DNA of 64,000 nucleotides from Synergistales bacterium. GTDB lineage: Bacteria > Synergistota > Synergistia > Synergistales > Aminithiophilaceae. The notes beneath the pieces were generated by a model. That model saw only the letters and a program-made list of their open reading frames with translations, ran no database searches and was not told the DNA's origin. Positions within the stretch are counted from its first letter, which is position 1. Every line of letters starts with the position of its first letter. The position numbers were made by a program, and so were the translations under genes. The stretch spans positions 1 to 64,000 of the forward strand of contig JAHDQY010000019.1 of the NCBI GenBank assembly GCA_018433595.1, in the 5' to 3' direction. This document shows positions 16,797 through 26,201 of this stretch, piece after piece.

Positions 16797-17954
16797 ATGA
16801 AGGAAGCGATTTCTCTCCTCTTTCAGTCCCTCTCCACGGGGGGACTGACCCTCCGCAACCGCTTCATGCGGTCGGCGACGTGGCTTGCCGGAGCCGACGC
16901 CGAAACGGGAGCCCTGACGGAAGGGCTCCTCGGCCGCTACGGCGAACTGGCCATGGGCGGCCTCGGCCTCCTCGCGACGGGATATTCCTACATCAGCCGC
17001 GACGGCAAGGGGGCCTTCCGCCAGTGGGGGCTCCACGACGACAGGCGAACCGCCGACGTGAGGCGCCTCGCCGAGGTCGTTCACGGCGGGGGAGCCAAAC
17101 TGATGATCCAGATCGTCCACGCCGGCGCCATGCGCCACCCGTCGACGGTCGGAGCGGGACGGCTGCTCTCTCCGTCGGGCGGCGCCATCCGAGGCGGCGG
17201 AGGTCTCAGCGAGGCCGCAACGGAATCGGATATCGCCCGAATCCTTGAGGATTTCGCCGCCGCAGCCCGACGCGCCCGCGAGGGGGGAGCCGATGCCGTC
17301 CAGATTCACGGCGCCCACGGCTACCTGCTGACACAGTTTTTCTCGCCGCTGCACAACCGGCGCGACGACGGCTGGGGAGGTTCCTTCGAAGGGAGATCGC
17401 GTCTCTTCCTCGAAGTCTTCCGGGCCGTCAGAGCCGAGGTCGGCAGGGACTTCCCCCTCTGGTTCAAGCTCTCCCTCTCCGAAGAGGTCGAGGGGGGCTA
17501 CGACGCCGAAGAGGGGCTGCGCCTCGCCCTCCTTCTGGCTCAGGCGGGAGTCGACGGCATCGAAGTCTCAGGCGGGACGGGCTATTCGACGGCCGAAAGG
17601 GCGGAAAGCCGAATCGGCGTCACCAGGGGCGAGAGTGAGGCCTATTTCGCCGAGAGCGCCAAAAGGCTCCGGGCCCAGGCCCCGAGAGACTGTGCCGTCG
17701 CCCTCGTCGGCGGCCTTCGCAGCCTCGAGCGGATGGCCGAACTCCTCGAAGGAGGCGTCTGCGACCTCTTCTCCATGAGCCGCCCCCTCATCGCCGAACC
17801 GGACCTGGTCAACCGCTGGTTTGAAGACGACCTCTCCCCCTCCGCCTGCGTCTCCTGCAACGCCTGTTTCAAAACCGCCGAAAGAGGCCTCATCGATTGC
17901 CCCGTCATGCGCGACAAGGATGAGGGGATCTGGGATCCCGTCCCGGAAAGCTGA
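16797..17954 (+). CDS. NADH:flavin oxidoreductase, old yellow enzyme family
   Basis: 385 residues from an ATG with GAGGTG upstream; a longer frame from 16650 overlaps the MATE gene. FMN-binding TIM barrel (PF00724): LTLRNRFMRSATWLAG, IQIVHAGAMRH, GGADAVQIHGAHGYLLTQFFSPLHNRR and VSGGTGYS. It ends shortly after a cysteine group CVSCNACFKT...DCP, a shortened form of the 4Fe-4S site in the longer dienoyl-CoA reductase relatives, and it lacks their FAD/NAD domain. Probably a cytoplasmic enone or related reductase. Whether it holds an Fe-S cluster is uncertain. Confidence 0.9.
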   Translation: MKEAISLLFQSLSTGGLTLRNRFMRSATWLAGADAETGALTEGLLGRYGELAMGGLGLLATGYSYISRDGKGAFRQWGLHDDRRTADVRRLAEVVHGGGAKLMIQIVHAGAMRHPSTVGAGRLLSPSGGAIRGGGGLSEAATESDIARILEDFAAAARRAREGGADAVQIHGAHGYLLTQFFSPLHNRRDDGWGGSFEGRSRLFLEVFRAVRAEVGRDFPLWFKLSLSEEVEGGYDAEEGLRLALLLAQAGVDGIEVSGGTGYSTAERAESRIGVTRGESEAYFAESAKRLRAQAPRDCAVALVGGLRSLERMAELLEGGVCDLFSMSRPLIAEPDLVNRWFEDDLSPSACVSCNACFKTAERGLIDCPVMRDKDEGIWDPVPES

Positions 17955-18032
17955 CCGGACAACCCCCTTCCAGCCCCGTCGCCTGCGCCGGCAATACGGT
18001 AAGAAAGAGCCGAAACGACAGGACGGGTTCTT

Positions 18033-18092
18033 CTTTAATTTTGCAGTTAAAGTGAACCAAACATTGACGCGACGATTTTTCTGAACTAGACT
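18033..18092 (+). promoter_or_regulatory. Promoter of the RpiR-family gene with an upstream dyad
   Basis: TTGACG (18064-18069), a 17-base spacer and TAGACT (18087-18092). The dyad CTTTAA-N8-TTAAAG (18033-18052) lies just upstream and could be an operator, possibly for the regulator itself. Confidence 0.5.
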
Positions 18093-18157
18093 ATCGTCAA
18101 CTCTCCCCTGGATCAAGTTCACTCCGGAGAGATCTTCGAGGAGGAAGGAGCCCCATC

Positions 18158-19024
18158 ATGAACAGCGCCGAACTTCAGGAACTGATGCGGAGCAAGCTCG
18201 AGGGAATGCCGACCAAAGCGCGCCGCGTCATCGAATATCTCCTCACTAACATGCGTGAAGCGGCCTTCCGTTCCATCGGAGAGGTGGCCGATGAGCTGGA
18301 CGTCTCCAAGGCCCAGCTCGTCCGTGTCGCCCGCATTCTCGGCTTCGACGGCTATTCAAGCCTCAAGGAGGCCCTGCAACGGGCCATTCTAGAAAAGATC
18401 AACCCGGCGACGATGCTGGCCCGGGTCATGGAGGACCAGGAGAGCCTGCCCAACGTCATCTACAAGACGGAACACGCCAACCTGGACGACACCTGGTCTC
18501 AGCTCCAGCCCGGAGCCGTCGAGTCCTTCTGCGCCCTCGTCAGGGAGGCGCGGAACATCCACTGCCTCGGCTGGGGGATATCCTCTCTCGTGACGGAGCA
18601 TCTTCTCATGCGTCTTCGCGTCATGGGGCTTTCGGCCTTCTCCATGAGAAGGGGATCGCTGACCCTTCTGGAACAGGCCCGCTCCATCACCAAGGGAGAT
18701 CTGGTCCTCGTCTGCGAGCTGCCAAGCTACGTCGTCGAGGTGACGGAGACGGTGGCGCTGGCCAAGAAGAAAGGGGCCAAGATCGTCGCCATCGTCGACA
18801 GCCCCGCCGCCCCGATCTGCCGCTTCTCCGATCAGAGCTTCTTCATCAGCGCCGCAAGTCCCACCTTCGGCAGCAGCGTCGTCAGCCCTCTCTTCCTGAC
18901 CCACATCCTGACGTCGCTCCTTGCCGTGCACCTCGGCGACCGGGCTCAGGCCGCCCTGGAGGAGCAGGCCCAATTCCTCCACGACGAGCGCATCTTCCAC
19001 CCCGTCTTCGGCCTCAAGTACTGA
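18158..19024 (+). CDS. RpiR/MurR family transcriptional regulator
   Basis: 288 residues. N-terminal HTH_6 domain (about 1-80: PTKARRVIEYLL...SIGEVADELDVSKAQLVRVARILGFDGYSSLKEAL) and a C-terminal SIS sugar-phosphate-binding domain (about 115-255: ARNIHCLGWGISSLVTEHLLMRL, GDLVLVCELPSYVVEV). Such regulators respond to phosphosugars. It has its own promoter and no sugar operon is adjacent, so the target is unknown. Converges on the SMR-type gene seven bases later. Confidence 0.92.
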   Translation: MNSAELQELMRSKLEGMPTKARRVIEYLLTNMREAAFRSIGEVADELDVSKAQLVRVARILGFDGYSSLKEALQRAILEKINPATMLARVMEDQESLPNVIYKTEHANLDDTWSQLQPGAVESFCALVREARNIHCLGWGISSLVTEHLLMRLRVMGLSAFSMRRGSLTLLEQARSITKGDLVLVCELPSYVVEVTETVALAKKKGAKIVAIVDSPAAPICRFSDQSFFISAASPTFGSSVVSPLFLTHILTSLLAVHLGDRAQAALEEQAQFLHDERIFHPVFGLKY

Positions 19025-19030
19025 AGCCCC

Positions 19031-19402
19031 TCACCCTCTGAGGGAGATGACGGCGATGCCCGCCAGAATGGCGGCGATGCCGGAGAGGCGATAGCCGTTG
19101 AGAGGCTCGCCGAAGTAGCCGGCCGAAACGGCGAGGACCAGGAGAAAGACCATCCCCGCCATGACGGGATAGGCCACGGAGAGATCGACCCGTGTCAGGG
19201 CGGCGCTCAAGAAGACGAAGGAGACGCCGAAACAGGCGATCCCCCCGGCGGCCCAGGGGTTGAAAAGGATCCGCAGCGCCGAGGCGGCGACGCCGCCGTC
19301 GAGCAGTTCGGTTCGGCCTCCGAAGGCGGCCTTCATGAAGGTGTTGGCCGTGGCGTTGAAAAAAGCCGACCCCAAGAGCATCAGGAAACCCCACCGATCC
19401 AT
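19031..19402 (-). CDS. SMR/EamA-like small membrane protein, possible ArnE-type flippase subunit
   Basis: 123 residues, four predicted membrane helices, with the EmrE/ArnE pattern (FFNATANTFMKAAFG..., FVFLSAALTRVDLSVAYPVMAGM, PLNGYRLSGIAAILAGIAVISL). It is divergent from the L-Ara4N operon, whose known flippase is ArnE/ArnF. That location suggests it flips undecaprenyl-phosphate-L-Ara4N, but a multidrug SMR role cannot be excluded. No second subunit is seen nearby. Confidence 0.75.
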   Translation of the reverse strand: MDRWGFLMLLGSAFFNATANTFMKAAFGGRTELLDGGVAASALRILFNPWAAGGIACFGVSFVFLSAALTRVDLSVAYPVMAGMVFLLVLAVSAGYFGEPLNGYRLSGIAAILAGIAVISLRG

Positions 19403-19572
19403 ATTGAGCTGCCTCCTCGCAATAACGGCTGACTTCCATCATACCGCCTGCCGGACCGATGAAAAGGGCCTCTCCAAACCTGGAAGGCACGCGGGGCAAA
19501 AGAGGCGGACGCGGATGGAGGGGAAACCGGAGATCTGCCGACTCGAACCAGGCCTTGAAAGGGGAACGCTCC

Positions 19573-21195
19573 TTGAGAACGAACGGCAAGAAGGCCCTGT
19601 TCCTCGGGGTTACGCTGGCTTTGTGCTACCTGTCTTTTCTCGGCTGTCACGGCCTTCTCGACCCCGACGAGGGGCGCTACAGCGAGATCCCCCGGGAAAT
19701 GCGCGTCACCGGAGACTACATCACGCCTCGCCTGAACGGCGTGGCCTACTTTGAAAAACCCGTGCTTCACTACTGGCTCACCGCCTCGGCCCAGGCTTTT
19801 TTCGGCGAAAACGAGTTCTCGGGCCGCTTCTGGCCGGCCCTGCTGGCCCTGGCCGGCGTCGGCGTCACGGCCCTTCTCGGCCGTCGGCTCTACGGACCCG
19901 GCGCGGCCTTATGCGCCGCCCTCGTCCTGGCCACGTCGCTTCTTTATTTCGTCGTCGGGCAGATCAACATCACCGACATGCCCCTGTCCTTCTTCCTCAC
20001 CGCAGCTCTCGCGGCCTTCAAGCTCGCCGAGGAGGGCGACCGCCGCCATCTGCTCCTCTTCTACGCCGCCATGGCCCTGGCGACGCTCACCAAGGGGCTC
20101 ATCGGCATCGTCCTGCCCGGCGCCGTCCTCTTCTGGTACATCGCCCTCACCCGGCGGTGGCGCCTCGTCAAACGCACGCTCTATCTGCCGGGGATCGCCC
20201 TCTTCTTCGCCCTCGTCCTCCCCTGGTTCATCGCCGTCTGCAGGGCCAACGGCGACTTCTTCCATTTCTTCTTCGTCCGCGAACACTTTTTACGCTATAC
20301 GACGACCCTCCACGATCGCCACGAACCCTTCTGGTATTTTCTCCCCATCCTCCTGCTCGGGCTTTTCCCCTGGGCCGGTCTTCTCCCGGCGGCCCTGACG
20401 AGGGCTCTGCCCCGGAGAGGCAGGAGGGCGGACGCCGATGATCTCTATCTGCTGCTCTGGGCGGGCGTCATCTTCCTCTTCTTCTCTCTCTCGGGATCGA
20501 AGCTGCCCCCCTACATCGTTCCCGTCCTGCCGCCCCTGGCGCTGCTCATCGGCCGGGAGCTGGACCGGACCGACGGACTCTCCCCCCTCTCCCTCATCGC
20601 ATCGGCGATCCTCACGGGACTGCCGGCCCTGGCTCTTCTGACCTATCCTTTCATCCAGGATCGCTACCCTCCCGCCCTCCTGATCGCTCCGGCCCTGATT
20701 CTGGGACTCGCGCCCCCGGCGGGGCTCCTGGCGGCCTGGCGCTGCCGGAGCCGCGGCGAGGGACGTCGAGCCGCAGCCGCCCTCTGCGTGGCCGCCCTCA
20801 TGCTTCTGCCCGGATACCGGGCCCTCTTCCTCTCCTACGGCGGGGTCAAGTCCCCCCGCCCCCTGGCGGAGGCCATCGCCGACCGCCTTGACGCAAGCGA
20901 CATCGTCGCCCATTACGGCACCTTCGAACACGCCCTCCCCTTCTACCTGAGGCGCCTCAACGTCGTCATCGGCTATCGGGGCGAGCTGGATTTCGGCATC
21001 GGACGGGACAATCCCTCCTGGTGCCTTGAGGAGGAGGCGCTTCTCCCCCTTCTCCAAGGCGACCGGCGGGTCTTTCTCGTCATCAGGAAAAAGGTCTACG
21101 ACGACCTGGGAGCGGAAAAATCCGGCCTCTTTACCCTGGCCGAGTGGGATAATACACTTGTCGTCGTCAATCGCCCGCTGGAGGTGAACGAATAG
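19573..21195 (+). CDS. arnT: ArnT-like lipid A 4-amino-4-deoxy-L-arabinose transferase
   Basis: 540 residues from a TTG at 19573 with AGGGGA eight bases upstream; the in-frame ATG at 19459 has no site. A multi-spanning GT-C glycosyltransferase (PF02366/PF13231) with the catalytic acidic loop LDPDEGRYSEIPREM (about 29-43) and YFEKPVLHYWLTA. It moves L-Ara4N from undecaprenyl phosphate to lipid A phosphates at the periplasmic face. First gene of an arnT-B-C-A-A-D operon. The next ATG follows its stop directly. Confidence 0.88.
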   Translation: MRTNGKKALFLGVTLALCYLSFLGCHGLLDPDEGRYSEIPREMRVTGDYITPRLNGVAYFEKPVLHYWLTASAQAFFGENEFSGRFWPALLALAGVGVTALLGRRLYGPGAALCAALVLATSLLYFVVGQINITDMPLSFFLTAALAAFKLAEEGDRRHLLLFYAAMALATLTKGLIGIVLPGAVLFWYIALTRRWRLVKRTLYLPGIALFFALVLPWFIAVCRANGDFFHFFFVREHFLRYTTTLHDRHEPFWYFLPILLLGLFPWAGLLPAALTRALPRRGRRADADDLYLLLWAGVIFLFFSLSGSKLPPYIVPVLPPLALLIGRELDRTDGLSPLSLIASAILTGLPALALLTYPFIQDRYPPALLIAPALILGLAPPAGLLAAWRCRSRGEGRRAAAALCVAALMLLPGYRALFLSYGGVKSPRPLAEAIADRLDASDIVAHYGTFEHALPFYLRRLNVVIGYRGELDFGIGRDNPSWCLEEEALLPLLQGDRRVFLVIRKKVYDDLGAEKSGLFTLAEWDNTLVVVNRPLEVNE

Positions 21196-22368
21196 ATGAG
21201 AGAATCCTTTTTGCCCTTTGCCCGCCCGGCCATCTCCGAGGAGGCCATCGCCGCGGTGGCCGATTCCCTGAGATCGGGGTGGATCACGACGGGGCCCAAG
21301 GCGCAGGCCTTCGAAGAGGAGTTCGCCGCCTACACGGGAGCCCCCTTCGCCCTGGCCCTCAATTCGGCCACGGCCGGCCTGCACCTGGCCTTTCTGGCCC
21401 TGGGGCTCGGACATGGCGACGAGGTCATCACGACGCCCATGACCTTCGTGGCCACCGTCAACACCATCCTCTGGACGGGGGCCCGTCCCATCCTCGTCGA
21501 CATCGACAGAGAGACCCTCAATATCGACACGGCCCGTCTCAAAGCGGCCCTGACGGAGCGCACCAGAGCCATCGTCCCCGTCCACTTCGCCGGCCTGCCC
21601 TGCGATATGGACGCCGTCGAAGCGATCGCCGCCGAGCGGGAACTGGCCGTCGTCGAGGATGCCGCCCACGCCCTGGGGGCCCGCTACAAGGGACGCCTCA
21701 TCGGCTCCTCGAAGGAGAAGCGCCACGCGACGGTCTTCAGCTTCCACCCGACGAAGAACATCACCACCGGAGAGGGAGGGATGCTCTGCACGGGAGACGA
21801 GGAGATCGCCGAAAAGACAGCCCTGCTCCGCCAGCACGGCATGTCCAAGGGGGCCTGGAAGCGCTACGCCGTCCAGGGCACCCCCCACTACGACGTCCAC
21901 TTCCCGGGCCTCAAGTACAACATGCTCGATATCGAGGCCGCCATCGGACGGGACCAGCTCCGCCGCCTCGAAGGATTCAACGGCAGGCGCCGTGAGATCG
22001 CCGCCCGCTACGACGCGGCCTTCGCCGACCTGCCGGGGCTGATCCTCCCCCGGGGAGCCTCCTACGACCATCTCCACAGCCGCCACATCTACACGCCCCT
22101 CGTCGACACCGACGCCCTGGGTTTCAGCCGCGACGCCTTCATGGCCCGTCTGAGGGAGTTCAACATCGGCACGGCCCTCCACTACCAGGCGGTCCACCTC
22201 TTCAGCTATTACGGCAAGACCTTCGGCTGGAGGCGGGGCGACTTCCCCGAGGCGGAGCACGTCTCGGACCGGATCGTCTCCCTTCCCCTCTTCCCGGCCA
22301 TGACCGACGACGACGTCAGCGACGTCATCGAAACCGTCAGGGCCGTCTGCCTTTCGGGGGGGCGCTGA
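21196..22368 (+). CDS. arnB: UDP-Ara4O aminotransferase ArnB (DegT/DnrJ/EryC1 family)
   Basis: 390 residues. PLP-dependent fold with FLPFARPAISEEAIAAVADSL, SGWITTGPKAQAFEEEF, and the PLP lysine in FSFHPTKNITTGEGGM (about K187). ArnB aminates UDP-4-keto-arabinose to UDP-L-Ara4N with glutamate. The flanking arn genes distinguish it from other sugar aminotransferases. Confidence 0.92.
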   Translation: MRESFLPFARPAISEEAIAAVADSLRSGWITTGPKAQAFEEEFAAYTGAPFALALNSATAGLHLAFLALGLGHGDEVITTPMTFVATVNTILWTGARPILVDIDRETLNIDTARLKAALTERTRAIVPVHFAGLPCDMDAVEAIAAERELAVVEDAAHALGARYKGRLIGSSKEKRHATVFSFHPTKNITTGEGGMLCTGDEEIAEKTALLRQHGMSKGAWKRYAVQGTPHYDVHFPGLKYNMLDIEAAIGRDQLRRLEGFNGRRREIAARYDAAFADLPGLILPRGASYDHLHSRHIYTPLVDTDALGFSRDAFMARLREFNIGTALHYQAVHLFSYYGKTFGWRRGDFPEAEHVSDRIVSLPLFPAMTDDDVSDVIETVRAVCLSGGR

Positions 22369-22372
22369 GGTC

Positions 22373-23356
22373 ATGGGAACCCCACGCATCAGTCTCGCCC
22401 CGCCCGTCACGGAAAGGGCGGCGGCGCCGGACATCTCCCTCGTCATCCCCGTCTACAACGAGAGAGAGTCCCTCCCCTTCCTCTTCGAGAGGCTCCTGCC
22501 CGTGCTGGAGGGGCTCAAACGCCCCTACGAGGTGATCTTCGTCGACGACGGCAGCGTCGACGGCTCCCTGGGCCTTCTGCTGGCCTTCCGGGAGGCCCAC
22601 CGTTCGACGGTCCGGGTCATCGAGTTCAACGGCAACTTCGGACAGCACATGGCCATCACGGCCGGATTCCGAAGCTGCCGGGGCAGGATCGTCATCACCA
22701 TGGACGCCGACCTCCAGAATCCGCCCGAGGAGATCCCCAACCTGGTGGCCGCCATGGACGCCGGGCACGACACGGTGGGCACCTACCGGGTGGGGCGGCG
22801 GGACCCTTTTTTCCGCAAAATCGCGTCGAAGATCATCAACGCCATCACGGACCGCATCACGGGGCTCCACCTGCGCGATTACGGCTGCATGCTCCGGGCC
22901 TACAGCGGCAACATCATCGGCCTCATCAACGAGAGTGCCGAATCGACGACCTTCATCCCCGCCCTGGGACGCAAATTCTCCATCAGCCCGGCGGAGATCC
23001 CCATCGGCCACACCGAGCGGGAACACGGCACCTCCAAGTACGGGCTTTTCAAGCTGATCCGCCTCAACTTCGACCTCATGACGGGCTTTTCCCTCATCCC
23101 TCTCCAGGTGGTGACCATGCTGGGCCTCCTGGTGGCCACCCTGAGCCTCTTTTTCGTCGTCTACCTGGGGATCCGCCGCCTCGTCGTCGGGCCCGAGGCC
23201 GAAGGCGTCTTCACCCTGCTGAACATCAACTTTTTCCTCCTCGGCGTCACCATGTTCTGCGTCGGCATCGTCGGCGAGTACATCGGCCGCATCTACCAGG
23301 AGGTGCGCAAGCGTCCCCGCTACGTGATCCGCAAGGTCTACGACGATGAGACCTAG
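22373..23356 (+). CDS. arnC: Undecaprenyl-phosphate 4-deoxy-4-formamido-L-arabinose transferase
   Basis: 327 residues. GT2 domain (about 20-190: DISLVIPVYNERESLPFL, VIFVDDGSVDGS, GRIVITMDADLQNPPEEIP) followed by two C-terminal membrane helices (about 240-310), the ArnC/DPMS layout. It attaches Ara4-formamido to undecaprenyl phosphate at the inner leaflet. Overlaps the following formyltransferase gene by 11 bases. Confidence 0.9.
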   Translation: MGTPRISLAPPVTERAAAPDISLVIPVYNERESLPFLFERLLPVLEGLKRPYEVIFVDDGSVDGSLGLLLAFREAHRSTVRVIEFNGNFGQHMAITAGFRSCRGRIVITMDADLQNPPEEIPNLVAAMDAGHDTVGTYRVGRRDPFFRKIASKIINAITDRITGLHLRDYGCMLRAYSGNIIGLINESAESTTFIPALGRKFSISPAEIPIGHTEREHGTSKYGLFKLIRLNFDLMTGFSLIPLQVVTMLGLLVATLSLFFVVYLGIRRLVVGPEAEGVFTLLNINFFLLGVTMFCVGIVGEYIGRIYQEVRKRPRYVIRKVYDDET

Positions 23357-24272
23357 AATCGCCGTCTTCGCCTACAACGAGGTGGGCTACGTCTGCCTCG
23401 AAGAGCTCCTCCGCCGGAAGGCCGACGTCACCGCCGTCTTCACCCACGACGACGACCCCGACGAGGAGGTCTGGTTCCGCTCCGTCCGGGGGCTGGCCGC
23501 CCGGGAAGGGATCGCCTGCTTCACGCCGCCCCGCCTCGGCGGGGAATGGACGGAGCGCATCGCCGCCCTCAGGCCGGAACTGATCCTCTCCTTCTACTAC
23601 CGCAGCCTCCTGGGCCCGGAGATCCTCGCCCTGCCGCGGTTGGGCGCCTTCAACATCCACGGCTCCCTCCTCCCCCGCTACCGGGGACGGGCCTGCATCA
23701 ACTGGGCGATTCTCAACGGCGAGAGCGAGACGGGAGCGACCCTCCACGAGATGGTGGCCCGTGCCGACGCGGGACGGATCGTCGACCGGGAGGCCGTCGC
23801 CATCGGTCCCGACGAGACGGCCCACGACGTCTTCCTCAAGGTGGCCGAGGCCGCCCGGACCCTGGTGGCGCGCAACCTCGACGCTCTCGAAGCGGGGACA
23901 GCATCCCTCGCCGAGCAGGACGAGACACAGGCCACCCTCTTCGGCCGCCGGGGCCCCGAGGACGGGAGGATCGACTGGGCCCTCCCGGCCAGGGCGATCC
24001 ACAACCTCGTCCGGGCCGTGACCCACCCCTACCCGGGAGCCTTCACCTTCGCCCGAGGGCGAAAGCTCTTCGTCTGGAAGACGGCCGTCACCGAAGAAGA
24101 AGGCATCGGCGACGGCGGAACCGTCGTCAGTCTCTCCCCCTTCGTCGTCGCTGCCGACGGAGGAAGCCTCGAAATTCTCTCGGCCCAGTTCGACGGCGGG
24201 CCTGAACGTCCGGGCCCGGAAATCGCCGCCGCACTGCGCCGGGGCGAACGGCTCGGCTCGGAAAACGAATGA
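23346..24272 (+). CDS. arnA: UDP-L-Ara4N formyltransferase (ArnA N-terminal half as a separate protein)
   Basis: 308 residues homologous to the first half of E. coli ArnA. The formyl transferase core has FNIHGSLLPRYRG with the catalytic His at about 106, N in GRACINWAILNGE, and DAGRIVDREAV. The C-terminal OB-like domain is about 205-300. It uses formyl-tetrahydrofolate to formylate UDP-L-Ara4N. The dehydrogenase half is a separate gene 28 bases downstream. The gene starts inside the arnC end. Confidence 0.9.
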   Translation: MRPRIAVFAYNEVGYVCLEELLRRKADVTAVFTHDDDPDEEVWFRSVRGLAAREGIACFTPPRLGGEWTERIAALRPELILSFYYRSLLGPEILALPRLGAFNIHGSLLPRYRGRACINWAILNGESETGATLHEMVARADAGRIVDREAVAIGPDETAHDVFLKVAEAARTLVARNLDALEAGTASLAEQDETQATLFGRRGPEDGRIDWALPARAIHNLVRAVTHPYPGAFTFARGRKLFVWKTAVTEEEGIGDGGTVVSLSPFVVAADGGSLEILSAQFDGGPERPGPEIAAALRRGERLGSENE

Positions 24273-24300
24273 TGCCCCAGGGCACGGAAAGGAACGTCTC

Positions 24301-25311
24301 ATGAAACTGCTCATTTTAGGCGCCAACGGATTCATCGGAAGCCACCTCTGCGAGGCCGTCCTGGAAGGGACGGACTGGACCGTCACCGCCCACGACCTGG
24401 CCGACGGGAATCTCAGGAGCTGCCTCGACCGGAAACGGTTCTCCCTCCGCCTGGGCGACGCCTTCCACGACCTGGCCTGGATCGAGGAAGAGGTCGCCGG
24501 CTGCGACGTCGTCCTTCCCCTGGTGGGCGTGGCCAAGCCCTCCTACTACCTGAGCCGTCCCCTGTGGACCTTCGAGCTCGACTTCGAGCTGAACCTCAAG
24601 ATCGTCCGCTTCTGCGTCGCCCACAAGAAACGGGTCATCTTCCCCTCCACGTCGGAGGTCTACGGCATGAGCCCCGACCGGGTCCTCCGCGAGGATTCGA
24701 GCCCCCTCATGGTGGGCCCCATCGGCAAGATGCGCTGGATCTACAGCTGCGCCAAGCAGATGATGGACCGCGTCATCGTCGCCTACGGCCAGGAGGAGGG
24801 CCTGCGGTACACCCTCTTCCGCCCCTTCAACTGGATCGGTCCCCGCCTGGACAGCTTCGACGACGCCAGGGAACGGAGGGCCCGATCGGTGACCCAGTTC
24901 GTCTACGACATCCTGGAGGGGCGGCCCGTCACCCTCGTCAACGGAGGCAGCCAGCGCCGGAGCTTCACCTGGATCGGCGACGGCATCGAGGCTCTCATGG
25001 CCATCATCGAAAACGAGGCGGAAACCGACGGCAGAATCTTCAACATCGGCAACCCCGCCAACAACCGCTCCATCAGCGAGCTCGTCGATCTTCTCGTCAA
25101 GATCCTCTCGGAGATTCCCGAAACGGCCGACCGGGCCAGACATGCCGAAATCATCGTCCAGTCGGCCGAAAGCTACTACGGCAACGGCTATGACGACATG
25201 CAGGACCGGATCCCCTCCATCGAAAACATCGGAAGATGCCTCGGCTGGCATCCCCGAACCCCCCTGGAGGAGGCCCTGCGCCGCACCGTCGAGGCCCTGA
25301 TCCGGCCATGA
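24301..25311 (+). CDS. UDP-glucuronate decarboxylating dehydrogenase (ArnA C-terminal half as a separate protein)
   Basis: 336 residues, extended SDR fold. NAD motif ILGANGFIGSHL at 4-15, the serine in IFPSTSEVYGM, and Tyr/Lys in the YxxxK motif of WIYSCAKQMMDRVI. The segment LFRPFNWIGPRLDSFDDAR is very close to ArnA. It oxidises and decarboxylates UDP-GlcA to UDP-Ara4O. The substrate would come from the converging ugd. ATGA overlap with arnD. The natural name would be the second half of arnA. Confidence 0.92.
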   Translation: MKLLILGANGFIGSHLCEAVLEGTDWTVTAHDLADGNLRSCLDRKRFSLRLGDAFHDLAWIEEEVAGCDVVLPLVGVAKPSYYLSRPLWTFELDFELNLKIVRFCVAHKKRVIFPSTSEVYGMSPDRVLREDSSPLMVGPIGKMRWIYSCAKQMMDRVIVAYGQEEGLRYTLFRPFNWIGPRLDSFDDARERRARSVTQFVYDILEGRPVTLVNGGSQRRSFTWIGDGIEALMAIIENEAETDGRIFNIGNPANNRSISELVDLLVKILSEIPETADRARHAEIIVQSAESYYGNGYDDMQDRIPSIENIGRCLGWHPRTPLEEALRRTVEALIRP

Positions 25312-26201
25312 CACAAAGGGTCCTGGCCCTCAAGATCGACGTCGACACCCTTCGGGGCTACCGGGAAGGGGTGCCGCGGATGCTCGACCTCTTCGCCCGG
25401 AGAAAGGTGAAGGCCTCCTTTTTCTTCTCCTTCGGCCCCGACAACTCGGGCAAGGCCATCAGGCGCATCTTCCGCCCCGGCTTCCTGGCCAAGATGGGCC
25501 GGACGAAGGCCGTAAGCACCTACGGCTTCAGGACCCTCCTCTACGGCACCCTCCTTCCGGCGCCCCTCATCGTCGACTCGGACCCCGACATCGTCGTCCG
25601 AGCCGACGGCGAGGGGCACGAGTGCGGCATCCACGCCTGGGATCACGTCAAGTGGCAGGATGAGCTGGACCGCCTCGGGGAGGAGACCATCGAAGCCCAG
25701 CTTCTCAACGCCTGGGACCTCTTCGAAAGGCTTTTGGGCCGCCCTCCCCGCTGTTGCGCCGCACCAGGCTGGCAGGTCAACGCGAAAAGCCTTCGCGTCC
25801 AGGACCGGATGGGGCTCGACTACTGCAGCGACGCCCGAGGGCGGGGGCTTTTCCTTCCCTCCATCGGCGGCGAGGCCTTTCGAACCCTCCAGATCCCGAC
25901 GACGCTGCCGACGATGGATGAACTCCTCGGCAGGGAGGGCGTCGATGACGACGGCTTCAACGACCGTCTCCTCAAGGCGATGGGACCGGGACTGAACGTC
26001 CACACCGTCCACGCCGAAATGGAGGGGCTCCGGCAACTCCACCTCCTCGACGGTCTGCTTCGGCGCTGCCGCGACGAAGGCGTCGCCATCGTCCCCCTGG
26101 CGACTCTCGCCGAAGAGGTCGACAGCAAGAGGGCGCCCCGCTGCGATCTGCGGCGAGGCGCCCTCCCCGGACGGGCCGGAACGGTGGCGATTCAAGGCTG
26201 A
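25308..26201 (+). CDS. arnD: ArnD-like deformylase (polysaccharide deacetylase family)
   Basis: 297 residues from the ATG that overlaps the upstream stop. NodB-type fold: LALKIDVDTLRGYREGVPRML (Asp of motif 1), CGIHAWDHVKWQDEL (His pair) and later NVHTVHAEMEG. ArnD removes formyl from undecaprenyl-P-Ara4FN before flipping and transfer. Last gene of the arn operon. Its end overlaps the converging ugd by ten bases. Confidence 0.9.
   Translation: MTQRVLALKIDVDTLRGYREGVPRMLDLFARRKVKASFFFSFGPDNSGKAIRRIFRPGFLAKMGRTKAVSTYGFRTLLYGTLLPAPLIVDSDPDIVVRADGEGHECGIHAWDHVKWQDELDRLGEETIEAQLLNAWDLFERLLGRPPRCCAAPGWQVNAKSLRVQDRMGLDYCSDARGRGLFLPSIGGEAFRTLQIPTTLPTMDELLGREGVDDDGFNDRLLKAMGPGLNVHTVHAEMEGLRQLHLLDGLLRRCRDEGVAIVPLATLAEEVDSKRAPRCDLRRGALPGRAGTVAIQG

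Noticed and set aside
20290-22446. 718-codon minus-strand frame opposite arnT and arnB
   Set aside because: Antisense shadow of two well-recognised proteins; low-complexity charged composition.
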